Of a stretch of DNA of 35,229 nt, positions 1 to 9,407 are shown in pieces (position 1 is the first letter of the stretch; each line of letters opens with the position of its first letter). This stretch comes from Verrucomicrobiota bacterium JB024 (GTDB lineage: Bacteria > Verrucomicrobiota > Verrucomicrobiia > Opitutales > Cerasicoccaceae): positions 1-35,229 of the forward strand of contig JAUTCS010000117.1 of the NCBI GenBank assembly GCA_030673825.1, read 5' to 3'. A program made the position numbers and the translations under genes. Under the pieces are notes generated by a model, which saw only the letters and a list, made by a program, of their open reading frames with translations, did not search any database and had not been told where the DNA came from.

Positions 1-797
1 TATGTTCCTCGTGCGCGGCGTAATTGGGTGGGGGGGTGCTGGTAGTATTGCCGAACGAGCTTGTTGAAATGCTGGGTGTCGGGGATGCCGACATGACAGG
101 CGATTTGCTTGATCGGCATGGTGGTGTGTATGAGCAGGTGACGTGCGGCCTCCATGCGTCGTTCACGGATGTAATGGCCGACAGTCTTTCCCGTCGTAGC
201 CTTGAACAGGCGGTTCAGGTGGGTCTGGGAAATGTCGAGCTCTCCCGCAAGAGCTTCAACCCCGATGGTTTCCGAGATATGCATATCAATCTCGTCCATG
301 GCTCGGGCGACGATCGGATGCCTCAGCGGGTGGGAAGAGTCTTCGGTATGGGTTTCTCGAACGAGTTGCCAGAGGATGTCCCACAGCTTTGCTACGGCGC
401 GGGCCGGCTGCATACGGTACAGAGAAGAAATGGTCTGCAACTCAGCTTTGGTGCCCTCAAACTCCGGCCCCAGATCCTGCATTATCGGTATCGGGGTGGC
501 AGGCTCTCCTTCGGTCTCCCGCGGGATGAAGTGGACCCATGTTTTTATGGTCTTGGTGTCAAATTTATATACCAGATCGATGCCGGGCCAGGTGATGCCG
601 GCATAGCCTTCTTTAAACGGGTAGATATCATTTTTGATGTGCAGTTCGCCTTCCCCCTGGAATAGGTTCAGGCACCAGAATTGATCAAGCTTGTAGCGTT
701 CAGTCCTGCGCAAGCCATGGGTCCTGCGGCCAGACATCCGTAGGATTTGAGGGGGGGTGGATAGGGGGATTGGATGGCACTGGGAAGACCATTTCAT
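1..797 (-). CDS. AraC-family transcriptional regulator (3' end beyond window)
   Basis: Likely regulator of the adjacent carbohydrate genes. The frame is open from the left edge to an ATG at 797; an in-frame TAG lies a few codons upstream of that ATG, so the start cannot be earlier. A second in-frame ATG at 737 is possible but would remove the usual 'PP-x-I' lead-in of the sensor domain. About 265 codons are visible. Residues ~20-155 resemble an AraC-type cupin sensor (GEGELHI, then a Gly/Pro-rich turn). Residues ~160-265 form the double helix-turn-helix: LAGELDISQTHLNRLFKATTG, then a second helix pair containing IKQIACHVGIPDTQHFNKL. The family usually ends shortly after this point, so only a few residues should be missing. 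The gene is divergent from the PEP-CTERM gene and its glycan-related neighbours, a typical position for a local sugar-responsive activator; the ligand is not deducible. Confidence 0.88.
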   Translation of the reverse strand, partial: MKWSSQCHPIPLSTPPQILRMSGRRTHGLRRTERYKLDQFWCLNLFQGEGELHIKNDIYPFKEGYAGITWPGIDLVYKFDTKTIKTWVHFIPRETEGEPATPIPIMQDLGPEFEGTKAELQTISSLYRMQPARAVAKLWDILWQLVRETHTEDSSHPLRHPIVARAMDEIDMHISETIGVEALAGELDISQTHLNRLFKATTGKTVGHYIRERRMEAARHLLIHTTMPIKQIACHVGIPDTQHFNKLVRQYYQHPPTQLRRARGT

Positions 798-832
798 GTT
801 TATTATCTACCACTTTTAGCGATTTATTCCAA

Positions 833-861
833 TTGTTGTTTTTCGCCCCTGCGGGTATAGT
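833..861 (+). promoter_or_regulatory. Candidate sigma70-type promoter for the PEP-CTERM gene
   Basis: TTGTTG at 833-838 and TATAGT at 856-861 are separated by exactly 17 bases. Predicted transcription would start near 868, about 43 bases ahead of the ATG at 911. It lies in the divergent intergenic space with the AraC gene, which is also where an AraC-family protein would be expected to bind. No clear operator repeat was recognised. Confidence 0.42.
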
Positions 862-910
862 CAAACGAGATCATCCCATTGGCATGATTAACCTCAAAAC
901 CTCGATACTC

Positions 911-1705
911 ATGAAAATGCACACCCTGTCTTCCTTCGTATTGATCAGCGCCTGCGCCTCCCTTAGCGCTCATGCGACCTTTGTTGATGACTTCGATAAC
1001 CTGAATAACTGGGATATCTATAATACCGGTGACGGCAGCCTGGCTCCCGTCGTAGTGAGTGACAGCGGTGAAAACTATATGCAGATGCAGTTTGCGGCCT
1101 CGGCGGTGTCTCCCGCGGTTACGCGCACTGACCGGATTATCACCAAAAGTGCCTACGCCGATCTTAATTTCGTGACCAGCTCGGAACCGGTTTCTCTGGT
1201 TTTCGAGAACCTGTCCATGCAGGTGACGGGGGCGACCGGCACGCTGGCCATTGGCTTGACCCCCGACAACACGAACGGAAACATTTACACCCGCACTAAT
1301 GCGATCTTCTTCGCGCAGAGCGGGACGGGCTCGGCGCAGCTGACGCTTCGTGATGGAGCGGTAAATACCACGCTGTGGAGCACGAGCAACAGCGCAGACC
1401 TGAGCATGGACTACAGCATGATGTCGCTGGTTTTGACTTCGACGACGTGGGCGTTCGAGCTCTACGACGCCGGTGGCTCGAATCTGGTGAGTGTGTCCGG
1501 TTCGATGACAGTCAATGCCGCCAACTGGCAGAACGACCTGTACCTCTCCCTGGCCTTGCAGCAGAGCTCTACGAATAGCGCGACCTCAACGCTTACGCTG
1601 AACGGCATCAATACGATCCCCGAGCCTGCGACTGCCGCGCTGTGGATGGCGGTGAGTGTGGCGCTGGCCCTTTTCGTGCGCGTTCGGCGTGCCCGCCGGG
1701 CATAG
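911..1705 (+). CDS. PEP-CTERM sorting domain protein
   Basis: A 264-residue secreted protein with no recognised catalytic domain. ATG 911 begins a clean signal peptide (M-K-M-H, hydrophobic stretch to about residue 22, Ala-rich cleavage region). A longer in-frame extension to 770 exists but would bury the signal peptide. The body is rich in Ser, Thr, Asn and Asp and looks like a beta-sandwich. The C-terminus is a full PEP-CTERM signal: IPEPATAALW, a hydrophobic helix, then the basic tail VRVRRARRA. In this system an exosortase-type protease recognises the tripartite tail and moves the protein to the cell surface or matrix; no exosortase gene is in the window. It is the first gene downstream of the divergent regulator and is followed after 78 bases by the pseudopilin-like gene. 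The role is unknown; glycan attachment or surface binding is a guess from context. Confidence 0.85.
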   Translation: MKMHTLSSFVLISACASLSAHATFVDDFDNLNNWDIYNTGDGSLAPVVVSDSGENYMQMQFAASAVSPAVTRTDRIITKSAYADLNFVTSSEPVSLVFENLSMQVTGATGTLAIGLTPDNTNGNIYTRTNAIFFAQSGTGSAQLTLRDGAVNTTLWSTSNSADLSMDYSMMSLVLTSTTWAFELYDAGGSNLVSVSGSMTVNAANWQNDLYLSLALQQSSTNSATSTLTLNGINTIPEPATAALWMAVSVALALFVRVRRARRA

Positions 1706-1783
1706 CCGCTGTGCTCATTGCCGGGCTGTCCTCCGTTTTGCGGCAGGACACCGCCTCACTTTATCCGTCCAGGAGATACCCCC

Positions 1784-2503
1784 ATGAAATCTAAACGCGC
1801 CCAGAAGTATCCGTATCGTCGCATGGCCTTTACGCTCATCGAGGTGCTGGCGGTGCTCGCACTTATCGCCGTGCTGGCGGCGATACTGCTCCCGGCTTTT
1901 TCCCGCATCCGGGAGAAGACCATGGCGGTCAACTGTACCAGCAACATGCGCCAGATCGGCGCGTCAATGCTTCTGTATGTGAATGAACACGGTGGGCGTC
2001 TGCCCGGACCGCTGTGGCCGGAACAGGGTGTGCTATACCGCTCCAGTGGGGGACAGGTGGTTGAGGAGGGACATCTGGTCGCTTACCTGGTGCCTTACTT
2101 CGACGAGCCTCCCCAGGCTGACGGTGTGGCCAATGCGCGTAACATTGACGCGTTTCTGTGTCCTGCCTGGATGGCGAGCAAAGGCTTTGACGAGTCCGAG
2201 GTTGTCGGGGCGGGGATACCCTACCAGTCCGAGATTCGTTATTTCGGACACAAGCGCTCGAACCCCGACCTGCAAACGGAGCCGCGCATGCTGGTCGATG
2301 TCCCCGATCCGGCGCGCATCGCAGCAATCTTCGAGACGGATGCGCAGGACGGCACCTATTACGGCAATACGGGCAACTACCGCCTGGCGGATTCGCCCGT
2401 GCATGAAAGCTTCCGGCACTACCTCTTTTTCGACGGGTCCGTGCGGGCCGTCAGCCTGGAGGATCAGGCGCATCAGCAAGAGCTTCAGCGCAGAACGTAT
2501 TGA
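1784..2503 (+). CDS. Prepilin-type N-terminal / H-X9-DG domain protein
   Basis: A 239-residue pseudopilin-like protein. The start at ATG 1784 is fixed by an AGGAG ribosome-binding site at 1771-1775. Residues 14-40 hold a prepilin leader and hydrophobic helix (MAFTLIEVLAVLAL), with Ala rather than Gly before the mature Phe and the conserved Glu at mature position 5. Near the C-terminus His207 is followed by nine residues and then Asp217-Gly218 (HESFRHYLFFDGSV), which matches the H-X9-DG signature common in Planctomycetes, Verrucomicrobia and Lentisphaerae. Such proteins are multi-copy in these genomes and are presumed to be processed by prepilin peptidase. It sits in the glycan gene series, 13 bases before the hydrolase, not in the secretion operon further right. 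Function is not established. Confidence 0.85.
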   Translation: MKSKRAQKYPYRRMAFTLIEVLAVLALIAVLAAILLPAFSRIREKTMAVNCTSNMRQIGASMLLYVNEHGGRLPGPLWPEQGVLYRSSGGQVVEEGHLVAYLVPYFDEPPQADGVANARNIDAFLCPAWMASKGFDESEVVGAGIPYQSEIRYFGHKRSNPDLQTEPRMLVDVPDPARIAAIFETDAQDGTYYGNTGNYRLADSPVHESFRHYLFFDGSVRAVSLEDQAHQQELQRRTY

Positions 2504-2516
2504 AATATTGGATACA

Positions 2517-3782
2517 ATGATGCTTGTCGAACCATGGATGCCCGCGCTCGGCCTGTGCCTTTGCTGCTTGACGGTGAATCTTTACGCTCAGGATTTGCAG
2601 ACCTTTCCCCTTCCTGCGGAGCGGGGGGAGATTCCGTACTGGGATATGGATGTCCTGGGGCAGCCGCCGCAGGTTTATGAGGCAGATGTGCCGGAGTTGA
2701 CATCCGATCCAGGCATCCACCCCGTCTATTTTGAGGGCTTGCCCTGGAAGGGAAAACCGACCCGGGTGTTTGCCTGGCTCGGTGTTCCACCGAGTGTGGA
2801 GGGTCCTGTGCCGGGGATCGTTCTCGTGCATGGCGGCGGCGGCACAGCCTTTCATGATTGGGTCAAGCTGTGGATGGACCGCGGCTATGCGGCCATCGCC
2901 ATCGACACGACCGGCTGTGTGCCGACCTCAACCGACGGGATGAACGTCGGACACCGCCGCCATGAACATGCCGGGCCGGGGTTTGGCGGAGGTGGGTTTA
3001 CCGCGGCGCTGTCCCCGGTCGAGGATCAGTGGCTCTACCATGCCGTGGCGGATGTGATGCTTGCCCGCAGCCTGCTGGCTGCTCAGCCGGACGTGGACCC
3101 GGAGCGTATCGGCATCACGGGTATCTCGTGGGGCGGCATCATCACGGAGATTACCGTTGGCGTGGACAATCGCTATTGCTTTGCCGTCCCTGTGTACGGC
3201 TGCGGTCATCTGGGCGAGAACTCGTACTGGCTAGAAACGGATTTTCAGAAGATTTCGCCCGCGCCGGTCCGTCGCTGGATCACCTTGTGGGATCCCGCGC
3301 AGTATGTCGGGCAGGCGGAGATGCCACTGTTGTTCTGCAATGGGACCAACGATAAACACTTCCGCCCGGATTCCTGGCAGAAAACATACCGGGAGGTGCC
3401 CGGTGAGGTCACGTTGTCGATGAAGATACGCATGCCGCACGACCACCCGCCCGCGGGCGACCCGCCGGAGATACGGGTGTTTGCGGACTCAATCGTGCAT
3501 GGCGAGCCCGGCTTGGCCATCGTGACGGACCAGGGACAGTCGGGAGCGCTTGCGTGGGTCGAGTGGGAGCAGGAGGTGCCTGTGCAGTCGGCGGAACTCG
3601 TCTATACGACCGATACCGGAAACTGGGTGACGCGGGAATGGCGGAGTGTGCCCGCCAGACTGACATCCTTTGGGCACCGGGCGGAAGTCGCGATCCCCTC
3701 CGGCACAACGGCCTGTTTTTTTAACCTCAAAGACGAACGCGGTTGTATCGTCAGCAGCGGACACTTCGAACCCGACTCCTGA
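2517..3782 (+). CDS. Secreted alpha/beta hydrolase (prolyl oligopeptidase / acetyl xylan esterase-like)
   Basis: A 421-residue protein with an N-terminal signal peptide (hydrophobic residues ~9-24, cleavage near the A-Q at 24-25). ATG 2517 is taken because it is the first Met giving that signal; the frame is open much further upstream but there overlaps the preceding gene. Alpha/beta-hydrolase landmarks are present: oxyanion loop HGGGG at 105-109, nucleophile elbow G-I-S204-W-G, a likely acid Asp279 in NGTNDKHF, and a likely catalytic His at 308 or 310 in MPHDH. The family includes cephalosporin-C deacetylases, acetyl xylan esterases and S9-type peptidases. Between a pseudopilin-like gene and glycosidases, removal of acyl groups from an extracellular glycan is the most plausible job, but the substrate cannot be read from sequence. 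Confidence 0.82.
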   Translation: MMLVEPWMPALGLCLCCLTVNLYAQDLQTFPLPAERGEIPYWDMDVLGQPPQVYEADVPELTSDPGIHPVYFEGLPWKGKPTRVFAWLGVPPSVEGPVPGIVLVHGGGGTAFHDWVKLWMDRGYAAIAIDTTGCVPTSTDGMNVGHRRHEHAGPGFGGGGFTAALSPVEDQWLYHAVADVMLARSLLAAQPDVDPERIGITGISWGGIITEITVGVDNRYCFAVPVYGCGHLGENSYWLETDFQKISPAPVRRWITLWDPAQYVGQAEMPLLFCNGTNDKHFRPDSWQKTYREVPGEVTLSMKIRMPHDHPPAGDPPEIRVFADSIVHGEPGLAIVTDQGQSGALAWVEWEQEVPVQSAELVYTTDTGNWVTREWRSVPARLTSFGHRAEVAIPSGTTACFFNLKDERGCIVSSGHFEPDS

Positions 3783-3802
3783 ACCCGGACTCTCTTTCTG
3801 AC

Positions 3803-6667
3803 ATGTTTTATCGCCTGATTATGCTCTTGAGTTTATCCCTTGGCGGGCTGGCTTCTCCCGCGGCATATCCCGCCGAGGATCTGCCGGCTAGCACGGTTAA
3901 CATTGTTGCCTGGGAATTGCCTCCTGCCTTCTCCGTCACTGACCGCATACTGCAGGGGCGGGTACGTCTCGTCCCTGCGGTTGAGGCTGGTAGCCTCCAA
4001 CTAACGTTGTGCCTTAACGGAGCCCCTGTGGCGGGTGCGCAGGCATTCTACGGATCCCGGCCTCCGGTCTGGTCGAGTGACCAGACGCGCTGGATCAACT
4101 TCGCGCTTCTGCTCCCCGGGGATTTGCCCGACGGTTCGTATACGGTCGAGGCCTCGGCGGCGCCTCGGGTGAATGTTGAAGGCGAAACGAGTCGGCGCAT
4201 CATCGGCGGGAACGTGCCCGCGGCTCAACCAACCCGTCGACTCGATGTAACGGGCGGCGCAGGCAAGTGGCATGTCCGGCTCAGCCAGCCGCTGGCTCAT
4301 GAAGCCGTGCTGGGGGTCTGGTTGTTGAGGGGAGAGCGCGATGAGGTACTCCAGGCAGCAGCCTGCTACCCTTTGGCGGCGGGGCAGACCATGTTCGATG
4401 TGGAACTGCCGCGCGAGGGGCGCTGGGCGGCGGCAGGAGGGACGTTGCAGTTCCAGGTGGGGGGCGAGATGATCGACCCCGTCCGCCTTGCAGCCCGTCC
4501 GCCGTCGCCGGATGCCGCGGAGGAGAGCCCGGCAGAAAAGCCGATGGCGCACGGGATCTATCGGGAGCGCTCTGGTGCGTGGCATTTTTGGTGGGTCGAT
4601 GACCTGCACGCGTTATGGTGGGACGGTGAGCGGTGGATCCCGGAAGGGGGGATGTTTTACCTGTTTCCCAGTGAGGGAAGACTCGAAGCCCGCCAGCGTC
4701 AGTGGGCGGAAATCACCGCCTGTCTGGATAAAATGCAGGCCGCGGGGTTCAACGATCTGTACGTCAACGGCGGGGTTGGGCTGACGCAGACCTGGTGGGA
4801 CGTTCAGCGGGTTGTGAACGAATTTAACCGGCGGGGCGTACGGTTCGGCTGGCAACTGACAACGGGCGCGAAGCCATTCAGCGCGTACAGTATCCGCTCT
4901 TCCCGGGAGCAGGGATTGATCAAGGGGACTTGCGAGCAGGCGGGAACCCTGCGTGTCGAGTTGCCGCGTGTTTCGCTGAAGGCGTTGTTACTTGTCCCCG
5001 TGCAGGACGGTGAACGGGCCAGGCGCGTGGAGTATGCCTGGGAGGGAAAAAACGCAAAGGCGGGGATGGAGATCGCCCAGATTCTTGAGTCCGAGAACAA
5101 TGTCGGGACCGTGCCCGCGAACGTGTCGGTGCCGGGTTTGAAACCCGGTGAGTACTACGTGATCGTGGAGGCTGTCGAGGACGGTAAGCGCGTCTCCAAT
5201 GTCTGGGAGCGCTTGGGTGAAACCAAGCAGGGGCTGGACTGGGTCCGGCTGATCGATTGGGGAAGCGGGTTGCGGTTTTTCGTGGACCCGGTCTGCAACG
5301 AGGGTGGCATTAATAATCGCTACGAAGTGGTCCGGGTCGCCTCTCCGGCATTCGAGCAGGACTTTACCCGCCTGCTCAGGGAGAAGTATGGGGATTCTCT
5401 GGACCAGTTGGCCTTGGCCTGGCATTTGCCCGCAGGCGAGCTGCGTGATTTCGAGCAGGCGGCCCGCCTGATTCCGCTGCGGGACCTGGACAGCACGGTC
5501 CTTCGCGACAGTCTTTTACTGGTCGATCCCCAGTCGGGCGAAGTTCTTCGGACACAGGACGGGCCCGGGGCTTCGTGGATGGATTATCTGGCGCTCGTGC
5601 GCGTCTCGTATGCCGACAAGCGGGACGAGATCGCCCGTTATCTCAAGGAGATGGTGAGCGTGCCGGTGGTGTACAAACGTGTTTCCCCCTGGACCTCTCT
5701 TGAGGGGGTGAGCCGCGCGCTCGACGGATTCGATGGGGTCGGCCTGGAGCTCTATCCGGAGGAGCGGAGCACGCTGCCCGCGGGAGCGCTTTCCGGACGG
5801 GTGGAGGCGGATCTGGCGCCTCATACCGTCTGGCTGATTGTGACAGAACTGGGGTACAGTGCCAAGCCCGGCAACCTGGGCGTGAAAAGCTGGCCCTCGG
5901 AAGAGCACCTGCGCAAGGCCTTGCGAGAGGCTTTCGGTGCCGGTGCCAAGGGCGTCTTCCTCTTCGGGTGGAGGCTGCCGAGTCAGCACTGGGAAAACCA
6001 TTCTCTGCTCAACCAGCCTGACCGCCTGGAGTGGGTGCGTGCCGCATTCGATGAGCTTGTTGACGATCCGGCATCGGCCTGGTCGGTATTTGGTCAGGTC
6101 TTTCCGGAAGGGCAGTCCTGGTGGTGGAGGGCAGGAGGCGTCCCCTGGACGCGCTACAACAGTGTTTATGCCGGACCGCCTTCGGCTTTCCCGCAGTCGC
6201 TCTTTCTGGCGGAGGACGAAGATGGCGGCCAACTCTGGGCAATATCCACCAGTAAGCCGGTCCCGGGACTGGAGCCGGTGGTGGTTAATCTGTCTGATGC
6301 TTTTTACGCCGATCACTACGGGCCCGAATTGTCTCGGCTGCATGCTGAAGGTACCCGCATGATCTACCTCGGCCTGTGGCCCGAGCCGGCGCAGGAGCCA
6401 GCCGTCCTGCGTCGTCACTTTAAATCGACGCAACCTTTGGCAATGGCTGGGGGCGGCCAGTTTCAGCCGCTGGAGGTGTTCCCGGGGGATGAGGTTCTCG
6501 CCCGCGACGAGCACGGCAATGTCTGGGCAAAACTGACGGATGGCGACCAGTTGCTCATCGTGTCGGCTACCCCAGTCGCCCCTGCGGTCAAGAATGACGT
6601 CGAGGCGTCTCCCGTTCTCCAGCCGGAGTGGGTGGAATCGCTGATGTGGGAAGGCTGGGAGCAATGA
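3803..6667 (+). CDS. Large secreted glycosidase-like protein, family uncertain
   Basis: A 954-residue protein with a signal peptide (MFYRLIMLLSLSLGGLAS, Ala-rich cleavage). The start at ATG 3803 sits 20 bases after the hydrolase stop. The first ~240 residues look like one or two beta-sandwich domains. From about residue 250 a (beta/alpha)-barrel-like region begins with many aromatic residues (WHFWWVDDLHALWWDGERW), then an 'AGFNDLYVNGG' strand. Around residue 530 a segment (LLREKYGDSLDQLALAWHL) resembles the substrate-barrel insert of GH42-type beta-galactosidases. Later barrel strands include GLELYPEE and KGVFLFGWRLPSQHWENHSL. The C-terminal ~200 residues look like another beta domain. I cannot assign a numbered GH family or name catalytic acids. 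Immediately upstream of the GH78 gene, it probably attacks the same rhamnose-bearing polymer outside the cytoplasm. Confidence 0.7.
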   Translation: MFYRLIMLLSLSLGGLASPAAYPAEDLPASTVNIVAWELPPAFSVTDRILQGRVRLVPAVEAGSLQLTLCLNGAPVAGAQAFYGSRPPVWSSDQTRWINFALLLPGDLPDGSYTVEASAAPRVNVEGETSRRIIGGNVPAAQPTRRLDVTGGAGKWHVRLSQPLAHEAVLGVWLLRGERDEVLQAAACYPLAAGQTMFDVELPREGRWAAAGGTLQFQVGGEMIDPVRLAARPPSPDAAEESPAEKPMAHGIYRERSGAWHFWWVDDLHALWWDGERWIPEGGMFYLFPSEGRLEARQRQWAEITACLDKMQAAGFNDLYVNGGVGLTQTWWDVQRVVNEFNRRGVRFGWQLTTGAKPFSAYSIRSSREQGLIKGTCEQAGTLRVELPRVSLKALLLVPVQDGERARRVEYAWEGKNAKAGMEIAQILESENNVGTVPANVSVPGLKPGEYYVIVEAVEDGKRVSNVWERLGETKQGLDWVRLIDWGSGLRFFVDPVCNEGGINNRYEVVRVASPAFEQDFTRLLREKYGDSLDQLALAWHLPAGELRDFEQAARLIPLRDLDSTVLRDSLLLVDPQSGEVLRTQDGPGASWMDYLALVRVSYADKRDEIARYLKEMVSVPVVYKRVSPWTSLEGVSRALDGFDGVGLELYPEERSTLPAGALSGRVEADLAPHTVWLIVTELGYSAKPGNLGVKSWPSEEHLRKALREAFGAGAKGVFLFGWRLPSQHWENHSLLNQPDRLEWVRAAFDELVDDPASAWSVFGQVFPEGQSWWWRAGGVPWTRYNSVYAGPPSAFPQSLFLAEDEDGGQLWAISTSKPVPGLEPVVVNLSDAFYADHYGPELSRLHAEGTRMIYLGLWPEPAQEPAVLRRHFKSTQPLAMAGGGQFQPLEVFPGDEVLARDEHGNVWAKLTDGDQLLIVSATPVAPAVKNDVEASPVLQPEWVESLMWEGWEQ

Positions 6668-6707
6668 GATCAAACCCATCCCGGTATGCGCCGGTGGTAC
6701 TTTGAAG

Positions 6708-9404
6708 ATGGCAAATTTAGTAAAGACAAGATGCGAGGGATCGCATTCCCCGATGGGGATCGATGTGCGCCGACCCCGGCTTTCATGGCGGATCGAGGCG
6801 GCTGAACCGTCGTTTGTGCAGGTGGGTTACCGTGTGTGGGTGGCGACGAGTCCGGAGCTTCTCGATCAGGATGAGGGCGACTTGTGGGATTCGGGACAGG
6901 TGGAGTCCTCGGCCTCGGCGTGTGTCTGCTATGCGGGCGAAGTGCTGTCTTCGCGCCAGCGCTGCTACTGGAAGGTGCGCCTGTGGAGCGGGCAGGGGGA
7001 GCTTGAGAGTACCATCGGTAGTTGGGAGATGGCTCTGCTGGAGCCACAGGACTGGGAAGCGCAATGGATCGGTTACCCGCCAGGGGCCGATGGGGGGGCT
7101 CTCTATGTGCGCCGGGCCTTTACGTTGGATGGGACGGTCGCATCCGCACGGGTGTACGTCAGTGGACTGGGATATTATGAGCTGCGCCTGAACGGGCAGA
7201 AGGTGGGCGACCACGTTCTGGACCCGGCCTGGACCGCCTATGACAAGCGGGTGCTGTACTGCGTTTACGATGTGAGCGAGCAACTGTTATCGGGGCGTAA
7301 TGTAATCGGAGCTATTGTCGGAAACGGTTGGTACGGCATGCCCAAGCTGCGCCTGCAACTGGAAATCACTTACCGTGACGGGCGCACTATCCGTGTGTGC
7401 AGCCAGGGGGGCCACACGGCCGCCCCCGATACGTGGCAAGTCGCCCGTGGTCCGTTGCGGCACAACAGCGTCTATGGCGGTGAGGAATACGACGCCACGC
7501 TGGAAGGCCCCGGCTGGGATCAGCCGGAGAATGACAAGAGAGGGCCGGGCTTGGACTTTGTCGTGGCGATCCCGGTTGATGCTCCGGCGGGGATCATGAG
7601 TGCGCAAATGCTGGAGCCGATAAAAGTGGCGGAACGGTTCCCTGCGATAGCGTGGACGGAGGTGGAGCCGGGCGTCTATGTTTTCGATGCCGGTAAAAAT
7701 CTGGCCGGATGGGCCGCTCTGTGCGTTCAGGGGCCGCGCGGCCAGCGGGTGACCCTGCGGTATGCCGAGGGGATCGGCCCGAACGGCAAGCTCGCTCGCG
7801 GGACGCTTCGCCGGGCGGCGGCGAGGGATACCTATATTCTGCGTGGGCAGGGTGTCGAGCGCTGGGAGCCACGGTTCACCTATCATGGTTTTCGCTATGT
7901 AGAGGTTGAGGGATTGCCGGAGGCTCCGGGGATCGACACGTTGACGATCTGCGCGGTACGCTCGTCCCTGAGGCGCCGTGGCTTTTTTGCCTGTTCGGAT
8001 GATCTGCTGAACCGGATCGAGCAGATGGTGATCCGTACCGAGGAGAGCAACCTCCACGGCGTACCTACGGACTGCCCACAGCGGGATGAACGACTCGGCT
8101 GGCTCAACGACATGACGGTGCGGACTGAAGAGGTGGTCTACCACTTCGGGATGGAGCGGTTTTTAGAAAAGTGGTGCGCGGACGTTGCCGATACGCAGTG
8201 TGTGAAGACGGGAAGCATCACCGATACGGCTCCTTTTGCCTGGGGCAAGCGGCCGGCCGATCCGGTATCGGCCAGCTTCCTGCTCGTGCCGTGGCTATCC
8301 TATCTGCACTATGGGTGCGACCGATTGATCCGGCGCCATTTCTCTCAGATGGAGCGTTGGGTAGAGTTTATGGCCGCTCAATGCGAGGACGGTGTGTTGG
8401 CCTACAGCAGTTGGGGGGACTGGGCTCCGCCGGAGGCTTTCGCGCTGAAGGACAGTATCGGTGCGGGGGCCGTCTCCAGGTATACGCCGGGAGCGCTGGT
8501 CTCAACCGCCTACCTCTGCTATCAGGTCCGGTTGCTGGCACGTATGGCCGAGGTGATAGGACGGGAGGAGGATGCCCGCCGTTGGCATCGTTTTGCGCGG
8601 GAGATCGGGGAGGACTTTCACGCGAATTTCTGGAACGAAGCGATAGGCGGCTATGGCTCTGGAAACCAGGCCTGCAACGCCCTTGCACTGTACATGGAAC
8701 TGGTCCCCGGCGAGCTGCGGGCGAGAGTCGCACGTAGTCTCGCGGACAATGTTGCCGAGCACGGCTACCATTTAACCACGGGTAACCTCTGCACGAAGTA
8801 CCTGCTGGAAGTGCTCTCTGACACCGGGTATGTGGATGCGGCTTTCCGCATCGCGACGCAATCGAGCTACCCGAGTTGGGGTTATATGCTCGCCCATGGC
8901 GCGACGACCCTCTGGGAGCGCTGGGAAAACAAGACGGACGGCGAGATGAACTCTCACAACCATCCGATGCTGGGATCGATCTCGGCCTGGTTCTTTCAAT
9001 ACCTGGCCGGCATCCGTCCGGAGGTGACGGCTCCGGGGTTTAAGCGTTTTACAGTCACCCCTTATGTGCCTGCGGGCTTGGACAACGTCCAGGCCAGCTA
9101 CGAATGCCCCTATGGGCTCATCAAGGTCGAATGGGTGCGTGAAGGTGATGTCTTTACGCTGGAGTTGGAGGTGCCGGCCAATACTCACGCCCATGTCCGG
9201 GTGCCCGTTATCTGTGCCGGAGCCATCTGTACGGCAATCCGTATGGATGGTACGCAGCAGCGACTGCCATCGACCGAGAGGCATTCGGATGGCGTGATTT
9301 TTCATGTGGACGGAGGGTGCTATCGCTTCCGCATCGGACCGGATGCTTCCGTCTGCGACACTGCAACCGGTGTGTCCGGTTCGTTGCTGTCGAAAGTGGA
9401 CTGA
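6708..9404 (+). CDS. GH78 alpha-L-rhamnosidase
   Basis: An 898-residue enzyme expected to release terminal alpha-L-rhamnose by inversion. N-terminal residues match the Bac_rhamnosid_N pattern (NPxGID-like SPMGIDVRRPRLSW, then the CYWKVRLW and WEAQWIGYP motifs). A beta-sandwich with 'YVSGLGYYELRLNGQKVGD' follows. The (alpha/alpha)6 barrel starts near residue 425, with the acidic loop TDCPQRDERLGWLNDM at about 465-480, and continues to GATTLWERWENKTDGEMNSHNH near 735-760; both loops carry the conserved acidic residues of the family. A C-terminal beta domain ends the protein. There is no signal peptide, implying action in the cytoplasm on imported oligosaccharides. An in-frame TTG at 6702 could serve instead of ATG 6708; neither has a strong ribosome-binding site. 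The next gene begins 3 bases after the stop. Confidence 0.93.
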   Translation: MANLVKTRCEGSHSPMGIDVRRPRLSWRIEAAEPSFVQVGYRVWVATSPELLDQDEGDLWDSGQVESSASACVCYAGEVLSSRQRCYWKVRLWSGQGELESTIGSWEMALLEPQDWEAQWIGYPPGADGGALYVRRAFTLDGTVASARVYVSGLGYYELRLNGQKVGDHVLDPAWTAYDKRVLYCVYDVSEQLLSGRNVIGAIVGNGWYGMPKLRLQLEITYRDGRTIRVCSQGGHTAAPDTWQVARGPLRHNSVYGGEEYDATLEGPGWDQPENDKRGPGLDFVVAIPVDAPAGIMSAQMLEPIKVAERFPAIAWTEVEPGVYVFDAGKNLAGWAALCVQGPRGQRVTLRYAEGIGPNGKLARGTLRRAAARDTYILRGQGVERWEPRFTYHGFRYVEVEGLPEAPGIDTLTICAVRSSLRRRGFFACSDDLLNRIEQMVIRTEESNLHGVPTDCPQRDERLGWLNDMTVRTEEVVYHFGMERFLEKWCADVADTQCVKTGSITDTAPFAWGKRPADPVSASFLLVPWLSYLHYGCDRLIRRHFSQMERWVEFMAAQCEDGVLAYSSWGDWAPPEAFALKDSIGAGAVSRYTPGALVSTAYLCYQVRLLARMAEVIGREEDARRWHRFAREIGEDFHANFWNEAIGGYGSGNQACNALALYMELVPGELRARVARSLADNVAEHGYHLTTGNLCTKYLLEVLSDTGYVDAAFRIATQSSYPSWGYMLAHGATTLWERWENKTDGEMNSHNHPMLGSISAWFFQYLAGIRPEVTAPGFKRFTVTPYVPAGLDNVQASYECPYGLIKVEWVREGDVFTLELEVPANTHAHVRVPVICAGAICTAIRMDGTQQRLPSTERHSDGVIFHVDGGCYRFRIGPDASVCDTATGVSGSLLSKVD

Positions 9405-9407
9405 TTT

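Noticed and set aside
24-665. 213-codon plus-strand open frame at the left edge
   Set aside because: It is the complement of the AraC gene, whose helix-turn-helix is clear on the minus strand.
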